Below, piece by piece: positions 47,212 through 60,600 of a stretch of 64,000 bases of DNA. The position numbers and the translations under genes were made by a program. Every line of letters starts with the position of its first letter. Position 1 is the stretch's first letter. The notes under the pieces are model-generated. The model ran no database searches, was not told the DNA's origin, and saw nothing but the letters and a program-made list of their open reading frames with translations. Source of the stretch: Struthidea cinerea (taxonomy: Eukaryota; Chordata; Aves; Passeriformes; Corcoracidae); the NCBI GenBank assembly GCA_013397865.1, contig VZTI01001818.1:310001-374000 (forward strand), in the 5' to 3' direction.

Positions 47212-50200
47212 TAGAGTTGCCTTCTTATTGGAGAGAAATTAAACCATGTATAATTTTGCAATGTGTGACTCTGGATGGATGTGTTCTATCCATCTTTGGC
47301 TTCAGCTTGCCTAGGGCACACAAAGTACACCATATTGTGATGACATACCATGTACTTATGAAACATAGATATATGAAACAGGTAATCTTCTTCAAATTAA
47401 TATATCATGGTATGTTTGACATATAAATACTACAAAAAAATTAATAAAGTTCTTTACAGTTTTTCACTTATGTCCTTAAGGTTTGGAAGTAGTGAAATGG
47501 ATATATCCCAATTTGGTATTTTTTCAGCATTTTCGGGAAGAAAGGATTTTTTGGACTCCTTTTTGTTTAAACAGAAAACCAAAGGAAAGTTATTAAAGTT
47601 TTACAATACTGCAGTCCAGTATTAGAGATTGATTTACTTCATTATTTTGAGCCCTGATAAACCTCATAAAGCAAAGTTATGGTAAGAAGCATCACATTCG
47701 AACAGTGTTTTAGCCTAATAATCATGAGAATGTTAAAGAAGGAAACCACTGATTATAATGATATATAATAGAATATTGCTCTTATACAGAAGAAAATTAT
47801 ACTATTTTGGAAGCTTAATGCAATTCAAAATGCAAAAGATACAAAGTAATTAAGAAAATTCTATTGAATTCTATTGCTTCTATCATAATAATACCCAGTA
47901 AAATATTAATTAAAAATGATGATTTATAGTTGTTTTAAAAGACTGCCTTTCTGCTCTCACAAACACTGTGACTTTTGATGGAAAATGCTATCCAGGGTCT
48001 TCATTTGCTAAAGAAATAAAAAGAGATAAGTGGACAGGGCATTAAAGAGTGTGAAAATGGAAAAGTAGAAACCAAAATTGTAATATAATGCCTTTTTAGT
48101 AATCTGAGTTCTATTTTAAAATCAATGTTTTGATATTGCCAAGCTCTGTTAGATAATATACATTTGTAAAAGCCCTCCTACTAAAAACTTATAAAAATAA
48201 CTAGAAAAGAATTATAACATTTCTCAACATTTGAATTCACCTTTTTTTGCATGTTTGTTTTGTGTTGTTTTGTTTTGTTTTATTTTGTTTCTTAACATAT
48301 AGGCATATATTAAAAAATTTTAAGAGTCTTAAGCATTTTCAAACTCCTGATAGGCCATATCATGTGGATAAATTCCCTCAGGCATTATTCCCATTAGTAA
48401 TATCACTGTGGAAAAATACCCCTTAAACTTAGTGTTAAATATTTGGTTTCTTATAGTCACAGTGACTTGTGTTTTTATTAAACAAATCACAAGTGAAGGA
48501 CAATATTAAAGCTATACATTTATCCATAATTATTAATCTTCCATTAAAATAATCATGCTAAACAATTGATGTGTGGGCATTACTATCAAGTTATAAGCTG
48601 CATTCCACATGCTTTGCAAAAGATTCATTGGAGTCTTAGCAAAGTGCTTCCTTTCACAGCATGTATGAAGATCTACAAGTTTTTTAAGAACTCCTAACAA
48701 TCAACTGTTTTCAAAATTTATCAATTTGATAAAGGGTCCAGCAACTACTACGTCTCTTCTGGTGCTCGTTCACTGCTCTGCTACTTTTATCCTAGTAGAA
48801 TTTGCCAATTACAGCTGGACAGCTGTAAATTGCGTTCCAAAAAGGAATACTTTCCTTCTAAAATTTAAATAACCTGAAGACCTCAGTTAAAAAAGAGAAA
48901 AAGAGATCAGTACTTAAATAGGTACATTCCTATGTTTAGTGCCACTTTGAGAGCTTTAAAAAGTCTTGATAACACTTAAAGGCAGAGTGATCCTGAATGT
49001 TTTACAACACAACTGATATTTAATTAGCCGCAAATCTGTGCTAGAAAGACGTGTTTGTATACCCAGAGCACTACTCTATCCAAGAGTGAGCATATTAGGG
49101 TTTATATTGCCATTTCATTTCTCAGTGGTACATCTTATGGAGTGCTGTGTTTGGGGCAGGGGGAAAGCAATCAAGTGGAAAGGACTCTGGTGAGAGCGCA
49201 GTACAAAAATATCATTCGAGGACAGCCGCTAAAAATGTTAAGATGACACTTTGCTATTGCTACTCTTTGAAACACTATTGTTGAGATTTTAATGTTCGCA
49301 TTGTAGGCACATGTCAACATCTGTATCTAGGTATTTTCAAACTGTTGACGACTTCTGTATGTCTACTTTCATGGCACAGAGATGTAGGTACCAGACAAGT
49401 GGGAACATGTATTACCTGACTGCCTTAAAATTTCACACAATAGCATGTTGATAGATAGATAAAGTTGTAACAGATAAAACTTCCACTTCCAAAATACAAA
49501 GGGCTTTTAGTATTTAAAAATACCCCAAAGACAGAGACAGTGGAATACCCTCTTTGCACTCCAGTTTTTCAGATTAAAAATCAGTAATATGAACTATCTT
49601 AGTTGTTTGATATGGGTACTGGGAGAAAAATCTAGTGGATTACATCCCTGACTTTTATCACCGAAACCATAATTTAAAGCGGTTACATAGTTCTCCGAAG
49701 GAGCTGGGTGTCCCCTCACCCCTTGGGATACATTCCACTACTGTGATCTCTGTGCAAACAACTCATTTGTACAGTGTGTACCTGATTAGTAAAGTGGGGT
49801 CCAATCCTACTAGGATTGCTTTATTTTTCTGTGGCCCTTAAGGTCATCATCTGGGCTAGCAATATGTAAGGAAGGATCCAGGAAGAAGAAAGAGGAAATA
49901 TTTGGGATGTGGAATTTCCTTCTGTAGTGCCATTAGTGTAATTAGAAAAAATAAACAATTCATATCTATAAAAACGTGCAACGTGGCTGTGGGCAACAAT
50001 GGGATGTTACTCCAAAATTAAAGCAAATCTGGATTATTCTCATGAATATTTCTATCCTCCAACAAACTGAACTGGGCATTTCTGCATCGTTCTGAATTTG
50101 TCAGCTGTTGTCAGATTTCTGAGTGTATGGCAAGGCAGGATATCAGAAAAAAAAAATGCAGCTTTTTTTCTCCTGACAAAGTAATTAACTTTTCTTTATA

Positions 50201-50340
50201 TTCTAGAATCTGCTAGACTTTTAGAAAGAAATTGAAAAATGAAGAAAATTAATAATTGTTTGGATCAAAATAATAGATGGAAGTCCTTGTCTTCTGTTCG
50301 TTCAACCTGAAATGTTAAACTAAGGTTTTTTTTTCTCAAA
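47212..50340. other. Unique non-coding DNA, no gene seen
   Basis: A/T-rich DNA with a TTTTG-type simple repeat (listed separately) and an imperfect inverted repeat AATTACAGCTG/CAGCTGTAAATT near 48809-48833. No exon or RNA gene was recognised. The stretch 49030-49340 has a balanced, repeat-free texture. Confidence 0.55.
48254..48291. repeat. (TTTTG)n-type simple repeat
   Basis: A T-rich run with regularly spaced G bases (TTTTGTTTTG), imperfect at both ends. Confidence 0.8.
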
Positions 50341-50728
50341 GAATCACAGAATCTATTAGTTTAAGACCTCTGAGATCATCGAGTCCAATCTATGACCAAA
50401 CATCACCTTGTCAACTAGACCACAGCACTGAGTGCCACATGCAGCCTTTTCTTAAACTCTTCCAGGGACAATAACTCTACCATCTCCCTGGCCAGTTCAT
50501 TCCAATGTTTAATTACCCTTCCTGTGAAGAAATTCTTCCTGATGAAGAATTTAGGTTCCTACCCAAACCTCCCCTGGCAGAGCTTTAAGACTGTGCCCTC
50601 TTGTCCTGTAATTCGTTGTCTGGGAGAAGAGGCTGACCCCCACCTGGCTGCAGCCTCTTTTCAGGGAGTTGTAGTGAGTGATAGGGTCCTCCCTGAGCCT
50701 CCTTTTCTGCAGGCTAAAAATTTCACCT
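50341..50728 (-). mobile_element. CR1 LINE 3' end, antisense
   Basis: The copy begins GAATCACAGAATC, the reverse complement of a CR1 tail. It continues with the older-subfamily 3' text, including GAGATCATCGAGTCCAATC, the CCTGGCCAGTTCATTCCAATG box, GAAGAAATTCTTCCTGATG and CTGAGCCTCCTTTTCTGCAGG. The wording differs from the other CR1 copies here, so it belongs to another CR1 subfamily. It is 5'-truncated, and the 71-codon plus frame inside is not a gene. Confidence 0.92.
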
Positions 50729-53700
50729 TTAAACCTTAGATTTTATTGCATGGAGCCTGTCATGTACAAAATCATTCCTGCAGAATATGCTCTGTCTCCT
50801 TCCAGCTGAGTAACAGACCTTTCTTTCCATGCTAAATTACCTAGGAATATTTATTATCTCAAGCAAGGACTTAATATATGATCTTAATTATAAAATGCTC
50901 TTAGATAAAACCTGTCAAGCTCTTAATAAATGAATGCAACTCCCAATGTCTCTGATTAGCAAAGTAAATATAATTAAAATTACTAGAGTCCCTAAATTTA
51001 ATTATCTCTTCATGAACATTCCTTTACTTCTTTCAGCAGAATTAAAAAAAAAAAAATCTGACTATATAAAATACCAGATTAGGTATAAAAGCATTGACTT
51101 TACTTTTTAAAAGTAAACTAGTTTCATCAGACTTTTGCTGAATTCCTGGCTTAATAAAATATATATATATAGACAGAATTCAACAACGATCTACTTAGAG
51201 CTGGGGAGACAGTGAAGACTAATGTGAAGTACCGCTGGAGAAGTTATTCACCCATTTCATTTATCCTTGAAATTTCCTAATAGATTTTTTGCCTTGGCTG
51301 ATACAGGATTGGAGAACAAACAAAAGAACCTTGTGCAATTACTATGACTGCAAGAGGAAGATCTAAATGTGAATTAATGCAGTAAGATTAAGTAGGTAGG
51401 GTTTGGGGCACTTTGTAGGAGAAAGTAAATGTCTGTTTCTTTGCAAATAGCTGATAAAAAGACTCCCTGTGATGTTTCACAAATGGCCTTTCTAGAAGAA
51501 ATATCCCATTCAGCACTTTCCATTGACTGTGGACTATTGACTGTGTCTTGGGGTCAGAATCTGGCTTTGACTTCCCATCTTTTTGTGACTGAATTTCTCA
51601 GGGTTCTTCATTTGGCAAAACTATTTGCGTAGTCTCAGCTAATGTTCCTGGTCCTGCACTCCACCAAATAGTTCATTTTTGTGGGTGCATCTAAAGAGTA
51701 GTACACATTGAACTTTAGACACATACATTAAAAGAACTTACATGTTATAAAAATAGCAAAGTATAGAGATTTTGAAACTCTTACGCTACGCAAGTGTCAA
51801 ATAATGTTCACCATATTTTAAATAGACAGAATGGAAGTAGAATATCTTTTTTTTGCACCATGGATTAAAAGAACACAGACTACAAGCACTGGGCTATCTC
51901 TCACAGCTCTTCCTGTTTGCTTTGTGTGTAAGTCTGCCTGTCTTATCATCTTACCTGCTCCCTGAACAGGATGATAAAAATATCAATAATATCTTCCAAG
52001 GAGATGTATGTTTTCTGAGACAAAAAGTTCCTGCCATACTTGACTCCCCTTCTGAGTTTAACCTTGTGGGTGGGACACACTTAAGGCTTTTTGAGGGCAG
52101 TCTGCAAGACATTTATGTTGTTCTGCTCTTCAGACTTCTTTGTGATAGTTCCCTTAATAGTTCTCTTTGCACCGTACCTTACAGCAGCACAAAGCACTCT
52201 TTCTCTCCATCTGTGGGCATGTCACTCTGACTATACAGATACCTGATTTTTTCAGAATTCTTCAGTGAAAATATATTCAGGTGGCAGCAGGCATTTTGCC
52301 ATGGTAAAACTATTCAGCATGTAAACATTGTTAGGATGTCTGATCTAGCAGCGTGAAGTCACTTTCTTCAGATCTGAGAGACACTGGTTTAATTCTTTTC
52401 TTTGCAGTATGCATAGCAGATAGCCCTTACCCTAAGCTTGATAGGGCTCAGATGAGAATTTCCGTGTTCAGCACCAAAATTCAATTTAGTTATCAACAAC
52501 TGAATAAAACTGTCTCAGTGCCTGGTGGCATTTTCCAGACTTTGCCTGTAATCATCCATATGTGGAGATGTTGAACATCTATGACCCTTAAACCTTGGTG
52601 GGACAATAGCATAGGTATTTCTCTGTATCTTCCAAGCAAGAGATAAAGTAGTACCCATTCTTAAAGTGCTTCTAATTGAGTTGACACCACAAACTGTAAC
52701 AGGTCAGCATCCACATTTTATACAGTGCTTCAATGTTTGGGTGCACATCCAAGATACCAGAGCCCTGTGACAAATCTCTCACTCTGCTGCAGCTTTCAAG
52801 ATGATATGGATTTCAGTAGTTTCCAATACATGAGAGATATATGTGCTGTGAACAGTGAATAGCACCACTCATAAATGCTTTAATAGTGCCTCACTGTGCT
52901 CTAAATGGTGCAAATGGTGCAACAGCAAAATGGTGAAGCAGAATTTTATTAGTTTATGTGTGGTCAGGATGCATCACATAAGCCTTTGCAGTGTGCAGAT
53001 GTTTAGGCAATGCTAATAAAGTCCCTCTAGAAAACCCAAGTTATTTGCTTGAATATTTTTGGGACTGATTTTTTTTTTTTTTTGAGTCTGTAATTGAGTC
53101 TGTAATGCCTTTGTTTTCAGATACATTTTTCCATTTAGAAGACAAGCTACCGCTGTAGAGATTGGTTATTGGCATTCTCAGTATTATGTCCCTGAACTTT
53201 GAGGCACTTGGAAAAAACATCCCTTTCAGCTATGTTACTAACATTTTCTTGGTTTTGTCTTGTCCCATGGAGTGTTTCTATGTAAAATAGGCACTTCCAG
53301 GAATTTCATTAAGGTATTGGGAAGTCCAGTGTACTGAAGCTGAACTCTATTCCCAGAACTATCAGCAATCTGTCAGAGGCAAGGTTTCCTGGAATAACAT
53401 CAGAACCCCTGCCTGTTATAGCCAAAGGAATGGTGTTAGTCCCTCTCTAGCAAATTGTATTTAAGTGTAGTTTGCTGTGAAAGAGACAATTGTTTAGAAA
53501 CCCCAGAGGCATTAGGTACATTACTAAATCTTAGGCAGCCAGGTAGATCTTAAAGGTTGGGACCGCTGAACAAACTGGCACACTGGTACATCGGCAAATT
53601 TACACAGTGGTGGAATTTGAGTACAGGGAAGGGTGAAATGAGAATGAAGGGAAGGCTACATCTTTCCCAGCTGACAAAAAAATTGAAATTTGTATTTTTC

Positions 53701-55084
53701 CAAATATTTTTCTACACATGAATTGATGATAAATAAAGCAAGTAAAGAACTCAAGCTTCTGGATCTGTATATTTTTTTAAATTGCAAATTAGAATGAGCA
53801 GCTCAAACTGAAGTCTTTTTGTGGAATGAAATTTGCAACAAAAAAGATTTGTTCAGAAAAAAAAATATATCTGAAGAATTTGAAGACATGTTCATGAATA
53901 TGAAATAATAAATGTGAAACAAAATGTTTTGACATTAGTGAAGTTAAATGTTTTAACACTAGTGATATGAATAAGAAAGTCACAAGACTTCCCTTTGACA
54001 CTAATTTTGTCGTCAATATGATACATTTCTGCAAAATTATTTGATTACAAAAAAGCAGCATTTTCTGCAGGATTTTTTTTTTTTAGCCATGTATGTCTTA
54101 ATATAAAAAAGTCTGGAAATAATCATGAAACCTACTCTCTTTGCCTAATTAATTCCTGGAAAAAAATACTGCTTATATATGTCAAGTCCTGAACTGTTTC
54201 AACCTTGGGAATGCTAGGGAAGCTGCTTCAGAAAAGCAAAAAGCAAGAATAACTGAGGGGGTGACTATGAAAGAAAACAAAAGGTGGATCCATGCTCCAG
54301 TAGCTTTAGAGGGGTTAATTTCTCAATCTTATTCTCAGCCTTTTCACATATTTGCTCTATTTGGCAATAAGCTGTCAAAGAAGGGATTTTCATGCAAGTC
54401 ATAGTCTTGACTGTTACCAATTGATCCAAATTTATATATTGAAGAGCTGAATGTCTTTTCACACTCTCTAGTCAGAATGGTTTTTAATTAGCACTTAGTA
54501 GGCATCATAGCAGAATAAAGGCTAAAATAAAAGCAATCATTTTGATTTTTCTCTTTCATGTTATAGCAAATGAACATTGCTTGAGAGATCTTTGTCTCTA
54601 AACATTAAAAAGTACACTGTGATTTATGCCAAGTAGAACACAGTCTGAAGGATGAGAGATGTGTTACCTCTGTTACTGCCTTTGTTTTGCATTATGCAAT
54701 TAAATAGATACATGCCAAAATAAGGATGATGTGCAATGAGTACACTAATTGTACTGGTTGCATTCATTTTCATTCTTTTACAGTACAAATTCATTTTTGA
54801 ATGTAGATTCTTTATGCTTTTAACTGTGGTAATGACTCTCACATGGCAGAGTATAATCACGCAGAATAAACACAGTCTGTGCACTAGTTGTTTTCACTTT
54901 TTTTCCTTTACAACGTCTGAAAGAAGTGACATTTTGACTGTTTAGGTATACCCTTATATTCTCAGTTTTCTATGACTGGTGACAGTCTGTAGGAGTGAAG
55001 TATTACCCACTTTAGAGGAAGATCAAGTTAAGAATCACTTAAGCAAGATGAGCATACCCAAGTGTGTGTGACCAGGTAAGATGA
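50729..55084. other. Unique non-coding DNA, no gene seen
   Basis: No repeat family or RNA gene was recognised. The 125-codon plus frame at 51853-52230 starts with a hydrophobic stretch, but no domain, splice context or homologue can be named, and chance frames of this length are expected. A 15-T run precedes a twice-repeated 12-mer GAGTCTGTAATT near 53084-53107. Confidence 0.55.
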
Positions 55085-55505
55085 AATCAAGGGTGCTGAG
55101 GGGATTTCTTGACACCATTGTGAGCCCAACTTTTCATCATTTTCGAGTTTCAGATGACTGGAAAAGTTCCTGATGGACAAAAAAAGGCAGACATCTAGCT
55201 TACTCTAAAGAGAATAAAATAGATAACTGATATTAACCAGCCTATCTTCAGTCTCTAGGAATGATAACCAAATCTTCCCAGAAGATGTGGCCAAGCTACA
55301 GACAGACCATATAAATGGGAACAGCCAGCATGACCAAGAGTGAGTCGTACCTGACCAGCCTGATTGCTTTCTATCATCAGGTGACCAGCTGTACAAATGA
55401 GGGGTGGCAGTGGATGAGATTTACTTTGGATGTAGCAAGACTTTTGGCACAATATCCTATAGTATCGGTACAGTCAAATTGGAGAGACAAAGCTCCTGGA
55501 TTACT
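55085..55505 (+). mobile_element. CR1 LINE fragment, sense: reverse-transcriptase relic
   Basis: The text follows the CR1 reverse-transcriptase region from AAGGGTGCTGAGGGG, through TTCCTGATGG and ACAGCCAGCATGACCAAGAG, to the catalytic motif-A area. There a frame within 55315-55554 reads TLDVARLLAQ, a decayed form of the L-D-x-x-K-A-F-D motif. The metal-binding aspartate of the motif survives in LD, but the surrounding residues are changed. The frame is open for only about 80 codons, so it is dead. It probably derives from a different, older insertion than the 3' ends elsewhere. Confidence 0.7.
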
Positions 55506-55534
55506 TATGTCCTGCTTTGTTGTCTGTCTTTCCA

Positions 55535-55735
55535 GCAGATACTGGAGTAGTTGAAGTCCTCTTTGAGAACCAGGGCAGAGAACATGAGGATGCTGTTATT
55601 TGTAGACGGTCTTGTCCCCTTCTTTTTCCTGGTCACCTAGCCTGATGCCCACTACACTGTCACTCTCTTTAATCTGTATCCATAAGCTCTCAGTTGGCTC
55701 ATGATCCATCTGCAGGCAGGAGAAGGAATCCTATG
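55535..55735 (-). mobile_element. CR1 LINE fragment, antisense: endonuclease region relic
   Basis: The plus strand shows GTAGTTGAAGTCCTC, GAGAACCAGGGCAGAGAAC and CATAAGCTCTCAGTTGGCTC in order. This matches the reverse complement of the CR1 ORF2 endonuclease region. It is short and decayed, with no open frame. It adjoins the sense reverse-transcriptase relic in opposite orientation. Confidence 0.6.
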
Positions 55736-57037
55736 AGTCTACATTTCTATATATGATAGTACACAATCTGTTCCTTTTCAACTTTAGGCAGTGCAACTCT
55801 TTCTCTTTTTCTCACACTGATATGAGGAGTTAATGCACATTCTCTTTCTTCTCTACATGTTAAAGCTTTCTTTGTTGATTTTGTTTCTACACTCTCTTAG
55901 TGCGATGGGTAATTTTTTGTCATCTGCCTTTTTCTTAGAACTTAACTGTTACAAATCTTTCTTGACATCGATATAACCTACTAGTCAATGGAAGACAGAA
56001 CTGCTACAGACCCTCAGGACCGCAGGAGACCTGCATATGTCTGTGTGTTTGACCATCCCATGCAGCCCACTAGGGTCTTCCACCATTTACTTACCATATG
56101 TACCTTGGAATCCTTATGCCCACTCAGAATGCAACTGTTTCAGGTAAAAATATCTGTAAAACAAAGGGAAGCTTCTGGAATTCTGAGTCTCCTTTGAAGT
56201 GTCATAAAGCAAGAATCTCAGACCCATATAGCTATAGTTTATATATAATTTTTAAACCCCCTGACTTGAAATAAATGTATATTTGTTCATTCCAGTTTAA
56301 TTTTTTGTTGTTAGATTTTTGTTGGGAAATTTTAATTGTTTAAATGTTCTCATGTCTGGATTGGCAAAACTAATGCTCCAAGCAGTGAACATATCTGGTA
56401 CCTTAGCAGCAATATAATCTGATTCCATGGTAATTTTAAATTATAGTTGCAATCAGAACATCTTTCTGTTTCCATATAAAGGGGATCCACTTTATACAGA
56501 AGTATTGAACTACAGAACATGTGAATACTTTTTCAGGTTGCTAATGCTTCAATTACAATTGTGCTGTAAATAGTAGTCTAGTTGGTTTCCATGACAAAGA
56601 ATCTCAACATGGTAGAATGAATCATGCCTGTGGATCTGTTTGCTTAGGTGTCTATATACATATATATTTACAAAATCCTGAGCCAGAGCTCAACAGTGTC
56701 AGAGGGAGAAAGTAGAAGAATAAAAATGGGGAAAGTGTAAAATCATTATTAGAAATACAAAAAATAAGTAATGAAATTATAAGTAGTTTAAGTTCCTTCA
56801 CTCTTAAAGCTGAAGTCATGTTGCTGCTACACCAATGATCTTATACCACATTGGTAAGTTCACGCAACATTTAGCAGTCATTTACTGCTCAGCCTCTTGT
56901 AAATGTGCCACAAGTTGCCCAGCTTGGATCTTCCTTACACAATGAATTAGTTTTATTTTCAAAAAAAAAGGATTGATGTAGAATGTGTAATATACTATTT
57001 TTCTCAATGTATCAGTGTTCTCAAGTATGACCTGGCA
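55736..57037. other. Unique non-coding DNA between CR1 pieces
   Basis: A/T-rich sequence with a short (AT) run near 56655-56670. Nothing else was recognised. Confidence 0.5.
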
Positions 57038-57663
57038 ATGGGTGCATGCAGGCCAGAAAGCCAATCATATTCAGGGCTGCATGAAATGAAGAGTGACAAG
57101 AAGGTCAAAAGAATGGATTCTCCCTCCCTATTGTGCTCTCGTGAAACCTCACCTGGAGTACTGAGTCCAGATCCGGGGCTCCCAACATAAGAAAAATTAT
57201 CTCTTGGAGTCAGTCCAGAGTAGGGCCACAAGGATGATCTGAAGCACCTCTCCCATGAAGACAGGCTGAGAGACTTGGGGCTGTTCAGCCTGGAGAAGAG
57301 AAGGCTCTGGAGGGATCTTAGTGTAACCTTCCAGTACCTGAAAGGGGCCTACAAGAGAACTGGAGATGGGCTTTTGCAAGGGCATGTAATGATAGCACAA
57401 GGGGAGTGGCTTTGAGATGAAGGAGGGCAAGTTTAGGTTAGATATTAGGAAAAACTTCTTCACTGTGAGGCTGATGAGGCAATACTGGAACAGGTTGCCC
57501 AGAGTAGCTGTGGATTGTCCATCCCTGGAACTGTGCAAGGCCAGGTTGGGTGGGGCCCTGAGTGACCTGATCTAGTGAAAAGTTCCCTGCCCATGGCAGG
57601 AATGTTGGAACTAGATGATCTTTCAGGTCCCTACCAGCCCAAACCATTCTATGATTCTATGAT
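57038..57663 (+). mobile_element. CR1 LINE 3' end with end of the reverse-transcriptase ORF, sense
   Basis: This is the best-preserved CR1 in the window, about 625 bp. It begins in the last part of ORF2 (GGCCAGAAAGCCAATC, then the stretch translating close to ALVRPHLEYCVQ, here with a stop or changed codons near CCTGGAGTACTGAGTCC). It crosses into the 3' untranslated region (GTTCAGCCTGGAGAAGAGAAGG, TTGCCCAGAGTAGCTGTGGA) and ends in the tail octamers ATTCTATGATTCTATGAT. It is 5'-truncated. The minus-strand frames of 69-113 codons across it are shadows of the repeat. Confidence 0.95.
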
Positions 57664-60600
57664 CTCTTGTGAGCACTACAGTGTGCTTGACCCCTTGGAG
57701 TTAACGAGTGGAATGAGCTGCAAGGGGACAAGTATGGCAGGAACTCAAAGTGATTGATTTCCCTGAGCCTGCAAAAGATATTCTAGTTCTGACAACATCC
57801 AATGATATGCATCACTTTTGGCTTGTATTTCTTTCAAAGTGAATTATTTTTTTTAAAAAACACTTCTGGGTTTAAAGAGACTCTGAGAATAACAGTTTTC
57901 ATTCAACATATTTACCTGACTGTTGAAATTTAAGCATGTACTTGAGAACAATGTTGAAGCAAAGTATGTTATTTAATTTAATTTCATTAGAGTTTTAGTA
58001 CTGTAAAATAGAATAAAGCAGCAACAAATTAAGCTCTAAATGACAAACACATGTCTCTGTAATATGAAAGGATAAAATAGGTGGGGGTTTTATGCTTGCA
58101 AGTAATTGGGAATATGATTTTAATATGATTACAAGTAATATAGTGCTTTCCAAATTGTGCAATAATAGATGATTATCAGACAAATTAACCTGAAATATTT
58201 CAGTTCCTCCATTTTTGCAATAAACTGATATAATTTCAATCCTTAATTGAACATGTAAGAAACATATTTTACTTGACCTTCATTAGATTTGACAAAGGTG
58301 TATCAGTCAGGGGGTACGAAAAGCATGGTGTATTCCAGGAGTCATCATAATTCTACCAATTTTCTGAAAGTTTCAAAAAAATATAAAAAAACCATTGATT
58401 TGGTATTCTGGTAACATAGCTCTTGACAAATTGTACTCTGCTGTTCTATCTGTTCCTTGCACAAAATACATGAGATAATGCTGGATATTAAAGAATCTAA
58501 CCATAAAGGTTTAAAAAAAGCCCTGTACCTGGATTCTATGATATGAAATCTTGAGGTAATAGAGGCCTATACTAGAGATTATAGACTTTGTATAATTTAT
58601 TGACTGGTTTGATGGAAGCCAATTTGTATTATTGCTATTTGTATTGCTGGTTTGATAAATAAATTAATAACAGTGTTAATGTGTTAATGTTAGCATATTT
58701 TAAACAAATAGTTTGAGTTCATTGCTTTAATAATTGTAGCTTCTGTTATTATTGCATTTTCATAATATAGCAAGTCTGTTTCAATGGTTTAAGCCATCTG
58801 CTTCTTGAAGCTGTTATTTTCAAGCTCTATTAGGTTTTTTTTCAGTTTACTGTTTGTAATCTAAAACATTCCTGATGAGAAACTCATATTCATTCATGTA
58901 GTTCTTTCCCATAATTGTTAGCAGTTATCATATACCTCTGATGTGATAATGCTTAAAATATGCAAGGCTTCTTCAAAGTTAAAAGTTGGCACAGGTCATT
59001 ATAGTCAGCTTTAACTCATGTATAGTCTGAAGGGCATAAAATCAAAAAGAGAGAGATACAGAAAGGGGAGATGATAGAAAAGGGGTAAAAAAATAAAGCA
59101 TCGAGTGAGATCCGAGTAACAGGAGATACCAGTAGGCAAATACTTTCTTGGTTATAATTTCTGGCTTCTTGAGTAAGTTTCTCTTTATTTTAATGTTAAA
59201 ATATGCTATAATATCCATCATCCCTCTTATATCCGTGGATAACATCTGTAGTAGGAAAAGCTTGCTACGCTTATCCATAGCCCCTTCCTCTTCTAGGTAA
59301 TTAAAATATATAATTTTTTAAAATAAGTAAAATAGATGAAAAGCAGTTTTCAAAATCAAAATTGAATCAAGGAGCCATTAAGGGAAGGTTTGACGTCTGG
59401 GTAGGTTTTGCAAAATTGGAGAATAAGAGCAGACAAAATTTTTCAGGTCTTACAGAAAAATATTTTCTATTTCTTCAGTGAGTTGCAGTACTGAAGTGGG
59501 TGATTTCACTAGCTTTTCTTTAGCCTTATGAAATAAAAGAGCATTCAGTTGTGAGGAGCGTTTTGGATACATGAGAAGATACCAAAACTGGAATCAGAGG
59601 GAAAACAAAAAGTAAAAAAGGCGATGTAAAGACAGAAATGGGAGATACTAAAAAACTTCAAATTTTTGCCTTGAAGCAGATGGAATGGAAAGGTACAACG
59701 AATGTAATGTGGTGGGATCAAGGGTAGGGACAGCGCCTGGAGTACTTGGCAGCTCCATTTTATTTGAGCTGGTGAGTATTGGGAACCATGTGAAGGATAT
59801 TTTTCTAAGCAAGAGAGAAGATGAAACTTTGCTTTCAAATAAAAGAGAAAAAGGTTGGTCTTAAAAGTATTGTGAAAAGCAAAGCAAAAAGACTAGTGGT
59901 TTAGATATACACAGTATGCAAGAGCTGAAAATATTTTCCGAGATTGCAGGTCAGTGTTTTCAGAACCTTACAGTTCAATACTATTACAAAAATAAGGCCT
60001 TAGACTGTATCTATGTTTAATATGCTGGTGAAACTCCTTAGTTTGTCATAACAAACACTGAAGATATCCATGACACAGAAATCTATATGTGAATGGGTCA
60101 ACCTAGTTAATATAGTCAATGGAGTTTGGGATGATACATCTCTTAATGAAGCTGACATTTAAATATATTTGATGAATCATAAACCATACAAAATAAATAT
60201 TTTCTTCACCAACTACAAAGAGATCAAAGAGTACCCATTTGGAATGAGTAAGGGATTCATGGATTCAGAGTAGCTTTTGAAATTAATCATGTATCTCAAT
60301 AAAATGCTGAAATCAATCTAAATATGGGATACTGACTTTAAAACTGCATTTATTTTTAGTGTATTTTATCAATGAGAAAACTAAAATAATTCAGCTACCA
60401 AGCATATATTTTGTAATATATACCAAAATCTCTTTGGTAAAAAAATAGCTGAAAAGATTTAAATGCATATGAAGAAAGGAAGAGTAAAGAATTTAAAAGT
60501 TCCTAAAATTATAAATATCTAAATTTAAAAAACCCTCTATAAATTCCATGATACCCTAACTCTTATTTCTCCCACAAATGTATTGCTTTTCATTATTCCT

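Noticed and set aside
51853..52230. A 125-codon plus frame with a hydrophobic start resembling a signal peptide
   Set aside because: Length is within chance expectation, no family is recognisable, and there is no promoter or splice context.
57197..57538. A 113-codon minus-strand frame
   Set aside because: It is the antisense of the CR1 3' region at 57038-57663.
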